Assembly: GCF_002933315.1 (NCBI RefSeq)
Contig: NZ_PDKT01000004.1
Coordinates: 21,410-85,409 of the forward strand
Origin: Candidatus Pantoea edessiphila
GTDB taxonomy: Bacteria; Pseudomonadota; Gammaproteobacteria; Enterobacterales; Enterobacteriaceae
DNA length: 64,000 nucleotides
Direction of reading: 5' to 3'
A program made the translations under genes and the position numbers. The notes under the pieces were generated by a model that did not search any database, had not been told where the DNA came from, and was given only the letters and a program-made list of their open reading frames with translations. Positions within the stretch are counted from its first letter, which is position 1. Every line of letters starts with the position of its first letter. This document shows, piece after piece, positions 56,518-64,000 of the stretch.

Positions 56518-58596
56518 ATGAACGAAAATTTTTTAAACCATATATCTATAAAGACATTAAATAAAGTTAATTTTTTGCAAATAAAAAAATTAGCTAAAAT
56601 GGGTTTGCAAACTGTCCAAGATCTATTATTTCATTTCCCTATACGTTATGAAAATCGTACACAGGTATGTTCTATTAAAAATCTAGTATTTGGCACGTAT
56701 GCCACAGTTATAGGGAAAGTAATAAAAACAAAAATAATTTATAATTCTCGTCGTATTATGTCATGTCAAATCACAGATGGAAGTGGCATTTTAACAATTA
56801 AATTTTTCAATTTTAATAATAAGATAAAAAATATTTTTATTCCAGGTTACTATATTGTTGCTTATGGAGAAATTAAAGGTCACAAATATGGTATTGAAAT
56901 TATACATCCTGAATACACTGCTTACAAAATAGAAAAAAATATAAAAATAAAAAAAGTTTTAACTCCTGTTTATTCTACAACTGAAGGTATAAGTCAATTA
57001 GTTTTACGTAATTTAATAGACCAGGCATTAATTATATTAAATGATTATAAACTTGATGAATTAATTCCTAAAACTATAAATAAAAGTTTAGTTAGCTTCT
57101 CTGAAGCTTTACATACCATACATCATCCTTCATTGGGTATAAATCTAGCGAAACTAGAGAATAAGATTAAGTTAGCAAACTACAGATTAATTTTTGAAGA
57201 ACTATTAGCTCATAATCTTAGAATACTAGCAGCACGTGATACTATACATAGTTATAATGCTATGCCAATACCTAAAAATCATAAGTTAATTAATAAATTA
57301 TTATCTACTCTTCCTTTTTCTTTAACAAATGCTCAAAATAAGGTTTTACAAGAAATAGAACAAGATTTATCTAAAAATTATCCAATGACACGTTTATTAC
57401 AAGGTGATGTAGGTTCTGGAAAAACTTTAGTAGCTGCTCTATCAGCACTAAATGTTATAGCTCAAGGTAAACAAGTGGCTTTTATGGTGCCAACTGAATT
57501 GTTAGCAGAACAACACGCGGATAATTTTCGTCAATGGTTTTCACCACTTGGTATTGAAATTGGTTGGTTAGTTGGAAAACAAAAATATAAAGAACGAAAA
57601 ATACAAAAGGATATGATTGCTAATGGAGATATAGCTATAGTAGTTGGTACTCATACATTATTTCAAAAACATATGCAATTTAAAAGATTAGCACTAATAA
57701 TAATAGACGAACAACATCGTTTTGGCGTTCATCAACGTCTAGCATTATGGAAAAAAGGTGAAGCAAAAAATATTAGGCCTCATCAATTAATAATGACAGC
57801 AACTCCTATTCCACGTACTTTGGCAATGATTGCTTATGCTGATCTTAATATTTCTATTATTGATGAAATTCCTCCAGGTCGTCATCCAGTACTAACCATA
57901 GTAGTGCCAGATATTCGCCGAAATAAAATTATTAAACGTGTTAAAAATATTTGTTTAGAAGGTCGTCAAGTTTATTGGGTATGTCCTATTATTGAAGAAT
58001 CGGAATTGCTAGAAGCGCAAGCAGCAGAAGTTAATTGGAAATTGTTAAATAAATCCTTGCCTAATATAAAGATTGGATTAATTCATGGTAGAATGAAATT
58101 ATCAGAAAAACAAGTGATTATGAATAATTTTAAAAATAATAAATTGCAATTATTAGTCACTACAACTGTAATAGAAGTTGGTGTAGACGTGCCTAATGCA
58201 AGTTTAATGATTATAGAAAATGCAGAACGTTTAGGTTTAGCACAATTGCATCAGTTAAGAGGTCGTGTAGGAAGAGGATCTTCAGTATCTTACTGTGTTT
58301 TGTTGTATAAACCACCTCTTAATAAAATTGCTATCAGAAGATTAGAAGCAATAAGAAATATTAATGATGGGTTTATGATTGCACAACTAGATCTAGAAAT
58401 TCGTGGTCCAGGCGAGATACTTGGTACAAAACAAACAGGTGCTGTTAATTTTAAAATAGTAGATCTTTTACGTGACCAAATGATGATATCTGAAGTACAG
58501 CAGGCAGCATGCTATATGCATAAATATCATCCTAAAAAGGCTAATAGTATAATTGAACGTTGGATATCAAAAAAAATTATTGATACTAATATTTGA
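56518..58596 (+). CDS. recG: ATP-dependent DNA helicase RecG
   Basis: Branch-migration helicase that reverses stalled forks and processes Holliday junctions. The 692 residues match E. coli (693). The N-terminal wedge OB-fold (GTYATVIGKVIKTK) precedes superfamily 2 motifs: LLQGDVGSGKTLVA (I), IIDEQHRFGVHQR (II), MTATPIPRTLA (III), TTTVIEVGVDVPNA and QLRGRVGRG (VI). It is convergent with typA. Its retention with RecBC and RecJ suggests active fork repair. Confidence 0.97.
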   Translation: MNENFLNHISIKTLNKVNFLQIKKLAKMGLQTVQDLLFHFPIRYENRTQVCSIKNLVFGTYATVIGKVIKTKIIYNSRRIMSCQITDGSGILTIKFFNFNNKIKNIFIPGYYIVAYGEIKGHKYGIEIIHPEYTAYKIEKNIKIKKVLTPVYSTTEGISQLVLRNLIDQALIILNDYKLDELIPKTINKSLVSFSEALHTIHHPSLGINLAKLENKIKLANYRLIFEELLAHNLRILAARDTIHSYNAMPIPKNHKLINKLLSTLPFSLTNAQNKVLQEIEQDLSKNYPMTRLLQGDVGSGKTLVAALSALNVIAQGKQVAFMVPTELLAEQHADNFRQWFSPLGIEIGWLVGKQKYKERKIQKDMIANGDIAIVVGTHTLFQKHMQFKRLALIIIDEQHRFGVHQRLALWKKGEAKNIRPHQLIMTATPIPRTLAMIAYADLNISIIDEIPPGRHPVLTIVVPDIRRNKIIKRVKNICLEGRQVYWVCPIIEESELLEAQAAEVNWKLLNKSLPNIKIGLIHGRMKLSEKQVIMNNFKNNKLQLLVTTTVIEVGVDVPNASLMIIENAERLGLAQLHQLRGRVGRGSSVSYCVLLYKPPLNKIAIRRLEAIRNINDGFMIAQLDLEIRGPGEILGTKQTGAVNFKIVDLLRDQMMISEVQQAACYMHKYHPKKANSIIERWISKKIIDTNI

Positions 58597-58691
58597 TATT
58601 AAATTTATTTTTTAATAAAAATTAAAAAACAATAATATGCTAGTTATTTTATGGAAATTATAAAAATAGAATTTTTAATAAAATTTTCATA

Positions 58692-60509
58692 TTAATAGTT
58701 ATTACGTATGGCTTTTTTTCGTTCACTTTCTTTTAAATAATTTTTCCTAATTCGAATTGATTTAGGAGTTACTTCTACAAGTTCATCATCATCAATAAAT
58801 TCAATTGCTTGTTCTAGTGTCATTATTAATGGAGGAATAAGAGTGATAGTATCATCACTACCCGAAGCTCGCATATTAGTTAATTTTTTACTAGCTAAAC
58901 AATTAACAGTTAGATCATTTGAACGATTGTGAATGCCAATTATTTGTCCTTCGTATACTTCTATACCTTGATTAACAAATAAATTACCCCTATTTTGGAG
59001 ATTGTATAGTGCAAAGGCAACTGTTTTACCTTGACTATTAGAAATTAGAACACCATTTTTACGTCGACTAATATCACAGGTACATAACTCATCGTAATGA
59101 CTAAAAGTAGCATATAAATTACCACTACCTGAAGTCATTTTCATAAATTTGTTACGAAATCCAATTAAACTACGACTAGGCATTATATAATGGAGTCTTA
59201 TACGTCCTTTACCATTTAAATCCATATTTTTAAGATGACCTTTACGTATTCCTATCTCTTGAATTATTGGTCCTTGATGTATTTCTTCAATATCCAATAT
59301 CAATTCTTCAAATGGTTCTTGCCTACAACCATTAACGTCACGAAAAATTACTTTTGGACGAGATACTGCAAATTCGAAACCTTCACGACGCATATTCTCT
59401 ATTAGAATAGAAAGATGTAATTCTCCTCTACCAGACACACAAAAAACATCAGAATTATCAGTTTCTTTAACATGTAAGGCTATATTATATGTAGATTCTT
59501 TTTTCAGACGTTCAAAAATTTTACGTGAAGTTAAGTATTTACCTTCCTTACCACAAAATGGTGAAGTATTTACGCTGAAATACATACTAACTGTTGGTTC
59601 ATCAACTTTTAAATCAGGAAGTGATTTAATATGTTTTGGATCACAAATAGTATCTGAAATATTTAATTCATTTAAACCGGTAATTGTTATTATATCTCCA
59701 GCTTTAGCTATATCAATATTGATTTGTTTTAATCCAAGATAACCTAAAATATTATGAATTTTACCATGCATTATTTTTCCATTGTTGTTAGTTATAACAA
59801 CGTTTTGATTTGGTTTGATTGTACCATTTTTTAAACGTCCAATACCCATTAATCCTAGGTAATTATCTTTATTTAATTGGGATATTTGCATTTGTAACGG
59901 AGCATCTGTTTCACCTGTAGGTGGTGGTGTATATTTAACAATTGCTTGATATAAAGGAGTCATATTTGTGGACATGTTATTATAATCTAATCCTGCAGTA
60001 CCATTTAACGCTGAAGTAAAGATAACAGGAAATTCTAACTGCTCATCGTTAGCATCAAGATTAAAAAACATATCAAATACTTTGTTGACAACCCAAGTTG
60101 GACGTGCACCATTTCTATCAATCTTATTAATAACTACTATAATTTTTAAATTGTATAATAATGATTTTTTAGTTACATAACGTGTTTGAGGCATGGGTCC
60201 ATCAATAGCATCTACAAGTAACAAAACTGCATCTACCATTGATAAAATGCGTTCAACTTCACCTCCAAAATCAGCATGTCCTGGAGTATCAATAATATTA
60301 ATGCGATAATCATTCCATTTAATAGCAGTATGTTTTGATGTGATTGTTATTCCTTTTTCCTTTTCTAGCTCATTTGAGTCCATTATACGATCAATATTTG
60401 CATGGTTAACATCAACAATACCAGATTGTTGAAGTAATTTATCAACTAATGTGGTCTTTCCGTGATCAACATGAGCGATAATTGCTATATTACGTAATTT
60501 ATTAATCAC
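58692..60509 (-). CDS. typA: Ribosome-associated GTPase TypA/BipA
   Basis: Translational GTPase of the EF-G/LepA family acting in 50S assembly and stress or low-temperature growth. The 605 residues compare with 607. GTPase motifs: [15 protein letters not shown] (G1), GITITS (G2), [15 protein letters not shown] (G3), [10 protein letters not shown] (G4). Domains II, III, V and the BipA-specific C-terminal domain ([13 protein letters not shown]) follow. The start is GTG with AGAGG upstream; a hairpin lies in the leader. glnA, the E. coli neighbour, is absent. Confidence 0.97.
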   Translation of the reverse strand: MINKLRNIAIIAHVDHGKTTLVDKLLQQSGIVDVNHANIDRIMDSNELEKEKGITITSKHTAIKWNDYRINIIDTPGHADFGGEVERILSMVDAVLLLVDAIDGPMPQTRYVTKKSLLYNLKIIVVINKIDRNGARPTWVVNKVFDMFFNLDANDEQLEFPVIFTSALNGTAGLDYNNMSTNMTPLYQAIVKYTPPPTGETDAPLQMQISQLNKDNYLGLMGIGRLKNGTIKPNQNVVITNNNGKIMHGKIHNILGYLGLKQINIDIAKAGDIITITGLNELNISDTICDPKHIKSLPDLKVDEPTVSMYFSVNTSPFCGKEGKYLTSRKIFERLKKESTYNIALHVKETDNSDVFCVSGRGELHLSILIENMRREGFEFAVSRPKVIFRDVNGCRQEPFEELILDIEEIHQGPIIQEIGIRKGHLKNMDLNGKGRIRLHYIMPSRSLIGFRNKFMKMTSGSGNLYATFSHYDELCTCDISRRKNGVLISNSQGKTVAFALYNLQNRGNLFVNQGIEVYEGQIIGIHNRSNDLTVNCLASKKLTNMRASGSDDTITLIPPLIMTLEQAIEFIDDDELVEVTPKSIRIRKNYLKESERKKAIRNNY

Positions 60510-60886
60510 AATTTTACCTCTTTAACTAATAAAATAATTTATTTACAATAAATTATTAAAAATATTAATTATAGTTTAAATATTTTTGAATATTAATGAT
60601 AAATTACATCCTTTAAACTAAAATCAATTCTTACGTAAAAATAAATTTTTTGTATGCTTATTCAGCGTTAAACACTATTTACATTGAAGGATATTAATTA
60701 TTTTAATAAATTAAATTAAATATATAAAAGTATTAATTAAAATCGATATATACAAAAATGATTTTTTTGATTATTATTGCAGTGTTAGTAACAAATATGA
60801 TAAATCTATTGAATTACAACATTTATGATTTTTCACTATATATCACATATAATTTATTATCATATTAATTTTTAAGGAAATTTACT
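60510..60886. other. Divergent intergenic region typA-engB
   Basis: About 375 A/T-rich bases. glnA, glnLG, hemN, yihI and csrC, which separate these genes in E. coli, are gone with no readable trace. An 11-bp hairpin at 60533-60557 lies in the typA leader. Confidence 0.6.
60533..60557 (-). promoter_or_regulatory. Hairpin in the typA leader
   Basis: AATAATTTATT pairs perfectly with AATAAATTATT across a 3-base loop, about 24 bases upstream of the typA GTG codon and just outside its AGAGG ribosome site. It could affect mRNA stability or initiation; the stem is entirely A/T. Confidence 0.35.
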
Positions 60887-61480
60887 TTGAATTACAATAG
60901 TACACGTTTTGTTATAAGCGCTCCCAGTATAAAATATTTGCCTCTGAATAGTAATACGACTGAAGTAGCGTTCATTGGTCGTTCTAATTCTGGAAAATCT
61001 AGTTTATTAAATAAATTAACAAATCAGAAACATCTAGCACGTACTAGTAAAAACCCAGGTTGTACAAAACTAATTAACTTATTTGAAGTGATACATAACA
61101 AATATTTAGTAGATTTACCAGGATATGGTTATGCTAAAACATCTAAAAAAAATAGAAACATATGGAAAAATATTCTCATAGAATACATAAAAAATAATAA
61201 CAACTTAAAAGGATTAGTATTACTAGTAGATATTAAGACTTCAATAAATGATTTTGATGAAGAAATAATTCGCTTAGCAAATAAAGGAAATATTTTTTTA
61301 CTTATATTATTAACAAAGGCAGATAAATTAAGTTTATCTCAACAAAAATTAAAATTAGTTACAACCAGAGAAATTCTATCAAAATTTATATTTAGTATTC
61401 AAGTCGAATTATTTTCATCAATCAAAGGTATAGGTATTGATACAATTTATCAAAAATTAAATGTATGGTTTCAAAAATAA
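60887..61480 (+). CDS. engB: Ribosome biogenesis GTPase EngB (YihA)
   Basis: Small GTPase needed for 50S assembly. The 197 residues compare with 210, the C-terminal acidic tail being shortened. Motifs: GRSNSGKSSLLNKL (G1), a G2 Thr in ARTSKNPGCT, VDLPGYGYA (G3), LTKADKL (G4). The start is a TTG with AGGA 8 bases upstream, giving NYNSTRFVISAP at the family N-terminus. It is convergent with polA; the Spot 42 RNA gene that lies between them in E. coli is not recognisable. Confidence 0.95.
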   Translation: MNYNSTRFVISAPSIKYLPLNSNTTEVAFIGRSNSGKSSLLNKLTNQKHLARTSKNPGCTKLINLFEVIHNKYLVDLPGYGYAKTSKKNRNIWKNILIEYIKNNNNLKGLVLLVDIKTSINDFDEEIIRLANKGNIFLLILLTKADKLSLSQQKLKLVTTREILSKFIFSIQVELFSSIKGIGIDTIYQKLNVWFQK

Positions 61481-61669
61481 TTAATACAATTTCATACTCT
61501 AACAATACTAATTGTAGATTAATACTTTGCTAAGTAAAATATAATATTTAATTTATGGAAATATTTAGTATATAAAATAGGATATTTATATTATTCAGTT
61601 GCATATATTGTAAAAATAATCAAACAACTTATTTTCATAAGATTATTTAAAAAGCAATAAATCTATATT

Positions 61670-62530
61670 TTATATTAAATAATTCAAAAAACTTCTAAAT
61701 TCATAACGATTAAATGCTTTTTTTAAAGCAACAATATTTATATCTTTAATGGCTAAATCTTCATAATCTAAATGTATTACAACATCTGTTTTAATTTTTG
61801 CTAAATTATATGACAAGAAAGCTAAGTCACGATATTGTTCTAGTTTAATAGCAGTATTTTTTGCACCACGAAAAGAAAGAGATGATATTTTATTCAAATT
61901 AGAATATATAGATTTAATGTTACCTAATGTTTTTATTAAATTTATTGCTGTTTTTTGTCCTATTCTTGGTATTCCAGGAATATTATCTGATCGATCACCC
62001 ATAATAGCTATTAAATCTACAATCAATTCAGGTAAAACACCGTATTTTTGCTCAATTTCATATGGACCTAATATTGATTTGGTATTACTAATTAAATTAA
62101 CATTTGATCTTACTAATTGTGCCATATCCTTATCGTTACTACTAATTAATATTGAAAAATCTAATTTAGTATACTTAACTACTAAAGTTCCGATAACATC
62201 ATCTGCTTCAACATCGGTGACTGTAATAACTCTTAAACCCATTGCTGATATAATATCATACAGTGGTTCAATTTGTATAACTAAATTACTAGGCATCGGT
62301 GATCTATTACATTTATAATTTACAAATATCTTATTTCTAAATGTTTTTTTTGATATATCAAATACGATACCTATATGAGTTGAATTATATTTTTTTATTA
62401 AGCTTTTTAATACATTAATAAAACCAAAAATTGCACCAATTGGTTCACCTTTACTATTCGTTAATGATGGAAAAACGTGATAGGCTCTATAAAGAACAGA
62501 TGATCCATCAATTAAAATTAAATGTTTCAT
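61670..62530 (-). CDS. polA: DNA polymerase I reduced to its 5'-3' exonuclease domain
   Basis: Only the N-terminal 5'-nuclease of Pol I is encoded (286 residues against 928 in E. coli). It removes RNA primers and flaps. The metal-binding acidic residues are present: DGSSVLYRAYH, IVFDISKKTFR, EADDVIGTL, SSNDKDMAQL and MGDRSDNIPGIP, followed by a helix-hairpin-helix (GIPRIGQKTAINLI). The frame ends in a proper stop after RYEFRSFL, at the natural domain border, with no trace of the proofreading or polymerase domains in the 189 bases beyond. Buchnera has the same reduction. Gap filling must fall to Pol III or another enzyme. Confidence 0.95.
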   Translation of the reverse strand: MKHLILIDGSSVLYRAYHVFPSLTNSKGEPIGAIFGFINVLKSLIKKYNSTHIGIVFDISKKTFRNKIFVNYKCNRSPMPSNLVIQIEPLYDIISAMGLRVITVTDVEADDVIGTLVVKYTKLDFSILISSNDKDMAQLVRSNVNLISNTKSILGPYEIEQKYGVLPELIVDLIAIMGDRSDNIPGIPRIGQKTAINLIKTLGNIKSIYSNLNKISSLSFRGAKNTAIKLEQYRDLAFLSYNLAKIKTDVVIHLDYEDLAIKDINIVALKKAFNRYEFRSFLNYLI

Positions 62531-62561
62531 TAAAAATTAGCACAATGCTTCTACCTAAAAA

Positions 62562-63164
62562 TTATTTTTTAGATAGGAAATTAATTATATCAAAATAATT
62601 TATGGTAGCATCTTGTGATTCTATATCTAAATTATCAATTTTTATCATATATTTCCCATTGACAAATGCAGCAGGTATAGTACTGACATTAAAGTCTATA
62701 GCTGCTTTTATTTGTTTTTCAATCAATAGCTTTACTGAAAAACTCGTCCATAATTTTTCATATTCTTCAGAAGAAATATTCAATTTTTTTATAAAAATAT
62801 CTTTTAATATTTTTTTGTTAACAAGATTTTTCATGTTTTGAACACTACTGAAAATTGGTTTAATTAGTTTATTTTCGGCACCTAAAGCTATTGCAATAGC
62901 CCATGCATGAGTTAATATAGAACCTTTTTTTATAAAATCAATATGATATTTAACTAATTTAATATTTTTTGGTAATTGATGAATTCTAAATTGATTTTCG
63001 AATTTATAGCAATACTGACAAGAAAAAGAAAAAAACTCTACAACTTGAGGTTGATTTAAAATTGGTTTAGATAAGGTAATATAATGTTTACCATCAATAA
63101 ATTGTGTAGCATATGTATTAAAAGTTATAATTAACCCAAAAAATATAATATAGCATTTTTTCAT
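62562..63164 (-). CDS. dsbA: Periplasmic thiol:disulfide oxidoreductase DsbA with CQYC active site
   Basis: Introduces disulfides into exported proteins. The 200-residue precursor (E. coli 208) begins with a typical signal peptide (MKKCYIIFFGLIITFNTYA, probable cleavage after YA). The thioredoxin-fold active site is FSCQYCYKFE: both cysteines are kept but the CPHC dipeptide of E. coli is replaced by Gln-Tyr. The cis-proline loop reads VSTIPAAFVNGKY. It lies 31 bases upstream of polA on the same strand. The changed dipeptide should alter redox potential. Confidence 0.93.
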   Translation of the reverse strand: MKKCYIIFFGLIITFNTYATQFIDGKHYITLSKPILNQPQVVEFFSFSCQYCYKFENQFRIHQLPKNIKLVKYHIDFIKKGSILTHAWAIAIALGAENKLIKPIFSSVQNMKNLVNKKILKDIFIKKLNISSEEYEKLWTSFSVKLLIEKQIKAAIDFNVSTIPAAFVNGKYMIKIDNLDIESQDATINYFDIINFLSKK

Positions 63165-63297
63165 ACTAAAATTTTCCTTTGCAAATCATCAAAAAAATTA
63201 TACCCTGATTTAGATTTATTTATATAATATTGTTAATTTTTCAGTTAAAGCAAATTCAAGTATAATACAGGATTATTTATATGATTGTTTTTAAATT

Positions 63298-63882
63298 ATG
63301 CATACATTAACTGGAGTAATTTTAGCTGGTGGAAAGGGTTTGCGTATGAATGGTAAAGATAAAGGTTTAATATTATTACATGGAAAACCAATGTATCAAC
63401 ATATTATTCAAAAGCTAGAACCTCAAGTAGATAATATAATAATCAGTGCTAATCGTAATATTAATATTTATAAATTAAGCGGCTATGAAGTCATTAAGGA
63501 CTCATTTAGAGATGTTTTAGGTCCATTATGCGGTATATTAAGTACATTATTATTAATCAAGAGTAATTGGGCAGTATTTTGCTCTTGTGATACTCCTAAT
63601 ATACCATTAAATTATGTAAAAAAACTATTAGAAAAAAAAAATGATTCACAAATACTATGGGTACGTTCAAAAAAAAGAGATCATCCAACTATGGTATTAA
63701 TTCAAAAAAAAATAGTAGAACTATATATGAATAAACCAAAACATTTTAATCAATATAATTTAATTGATTTCTTTAAATCTTATGGTGGACATCCGGTCTA
63801 TTTTGTAGATAATGAATTTCTTTTCTACAATATAAATACCCCTTTAGATTTAAAAAACTATCTTCATCTTAATTTATCTTAA
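63298..63882 (+). CDS. mobA: Molybdenum cofactor guanylyltransferase
   Basis: Links GMP to molybdopterin to form bis-MGD, the cofactor of DMSO-reductase-family enzymes. The 194 residues equal E. coli MobA. The GTP loop VILAGGKGLRMNGKDKGL is at the N-terminus, and the CDTPNIPLNY metal-binding motif and RDHPTM segment are present. The mobB gene that normally follows is absent. It is convergent with the 5S rRNA, exactly as mobBA and rrfA are in E. coli. In-frame A10 (63632-63641) and A9 (63704-63712) tracts make it prone to slippage. Confidence 0.95.
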   Translation: MHTLTGVILAGGKGLRMNGKDKGLILLHGKPMYQHIIQKLEPQVDNIIISANRNINIYKLSGYEVIKDSFRDVLGPLCGILSTLLLIKSNWAVFCSCDTPNIPLNYVKKLLEKKNDSQILWVRSKKRDHPTMVLIQKKIVELYMNKPKHFNQYNLIDFFKSYGGHPVYFVDNEFLFYNINTPLDLKNYLHLNLS

Positions 63883-63919
63883 TAAAAATTTCAAACAAAA
63901 CTAATGTATTAGATAATTA

Positions 63920-64000
63920 ATGCCTGGCAGTTTCCTACTCTCACATGGAGAAACTCCACACTACCATCGGCACTACGACATTTCACTTCTGAGTTCGGCA
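63920..64000 (-). rRNA. rrf: 5S ribosomal RNA, 3' part (continues beyond window)
   Basis: The minus strand reads the last ~81 bases of a gammaproteobacterial 5S rRNA: TGCCGAACTCAGAAGTGAAA-like sequence, GCCGATGGTAGTGTGGAG and the terminal AGGAAACTGCCAGGCA stretch, nearly identical to E. coli. The 5' third lies outside the window, and 16S/23S genes are expected upstream of it. The bases just past the 3' end on the minus strand contain a weak CTAA/TTAG pair and TTTTGTTT, a possible terminator. Confidence 0.95.

Noticed and set aside
61481..61669. Searched for Spot 42 RNA (spf) between engB and polA
   Set aside because: Nothing resembling the conserved Spot 42 5' region; the interval is short and A/T-rich.
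61917..62318. A 133-codon plus-strand open frame opposite polA
   Set aside because: It is fully antisense to the conserved 5'-nuclease gene, has no recognisable motif and no ribosome site; long antisense frames are common opposite A/T-rich coding DNA.

Overview
The window is a piece of a strongly AT-rich, reduced gammaproteobacterial chromosome of the Enterobacterales type. Almost every protein is recognisably the orthologue of an E. coli gene, usually within a few residues of its length. Long blocks keep the E. coli gene order although the intervening genes have been deleted. There are no insertion sequences, phage genes, toxin-antitoxin pairs, CRISPR arrays or secretion systems. This combination (collinear core genes, long A/T-only intergenic stretches, a polymerase-less polA, homopolymer frameshifts, gene fossils) is typical of an obligate insect symbiont. 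Lineages such as Blochmannia or the stinkbug gut symbionts fit, but the sequence alone does not let me name the genus.

Layout. 1-4.2 kb: 3' part of mutS, rpoS behind an eroded nlpD region, ispF-ispD. 4.3-13.2 kb: a complete assimilatory sulfate-reduction locus on the minus strand (cysJ-cysI-cysH, then cysG-cysD-cysN-cysC), divergent from queD. 13.4-18.9 kb: queD, queE, eno, pyrG, queF. 19.1-30.6 kb: initiator tRNA-Met, argA, recB, recC, thyA, lgt, mutH. 30.6-38 kb: lysA, lysS, prfB (with programmed frameshift), recJ, ygfZ. 38-49 kb: pepP, a frame-broken fau (ygfA), a dead serA, rpiA, mscS, fbaA, pgk, epd, tktA. 49.7-64 kb: metK, pitA, prlC, gmk, rpoZ, recG, typA, engB, a 5'-nuclease-only polA, dsbA, mobA and the 3' end of a 5S rRNA gene.

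How the genes fit together. The cys genes encode the route from sulfate to sulfide including siroheme synthesis, while serA, which would make the serine skeleton for cysteine, is a pseudogene; serine must then come from elsewhere, plausibly the host. ArgA, LysA and MetK point to amino-acid provisioning and SAM supply. Eno, Pgk, FbaA, TktA, RpiA and Epd give lower glycolysis, the non-oxidative pentose phosphate pathway and an entry to pyridoxal phosphate. QueD, QueE and QueF imply queuosine synthesis. Retention of RpoS and the mechanosensitive channel MscS is unusual for a strictly intracellular symbiont and would fit a life cycle with an exposed or extracellular phase (inference).

I found no obviously new multi-gene system. 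The strongest points for a second look are: (1) RecB has lost several nuclease active-site residues while recD is deleted and RecC has changed at many Chi-contact positions, so RecBC here may be a helicase without nuclease; (2) prfB keeps the autoregulatory +1 frameshift but with GUU instead of CUU at the slip site; (3) fau is out of frame by one base at an A10 tract and serA carries a stop, two homopolymer frameshifts and a lost catalytic histidine; (4) a recognisable fossil of the nlpD 3' end lies in the rpoS leader next to a hairpin and a possible 17-codon reading frame; (5) several perfect 13-16 bp inverted repeats sit in intergenic DNA, some between divergent genes where no terminator is expected.
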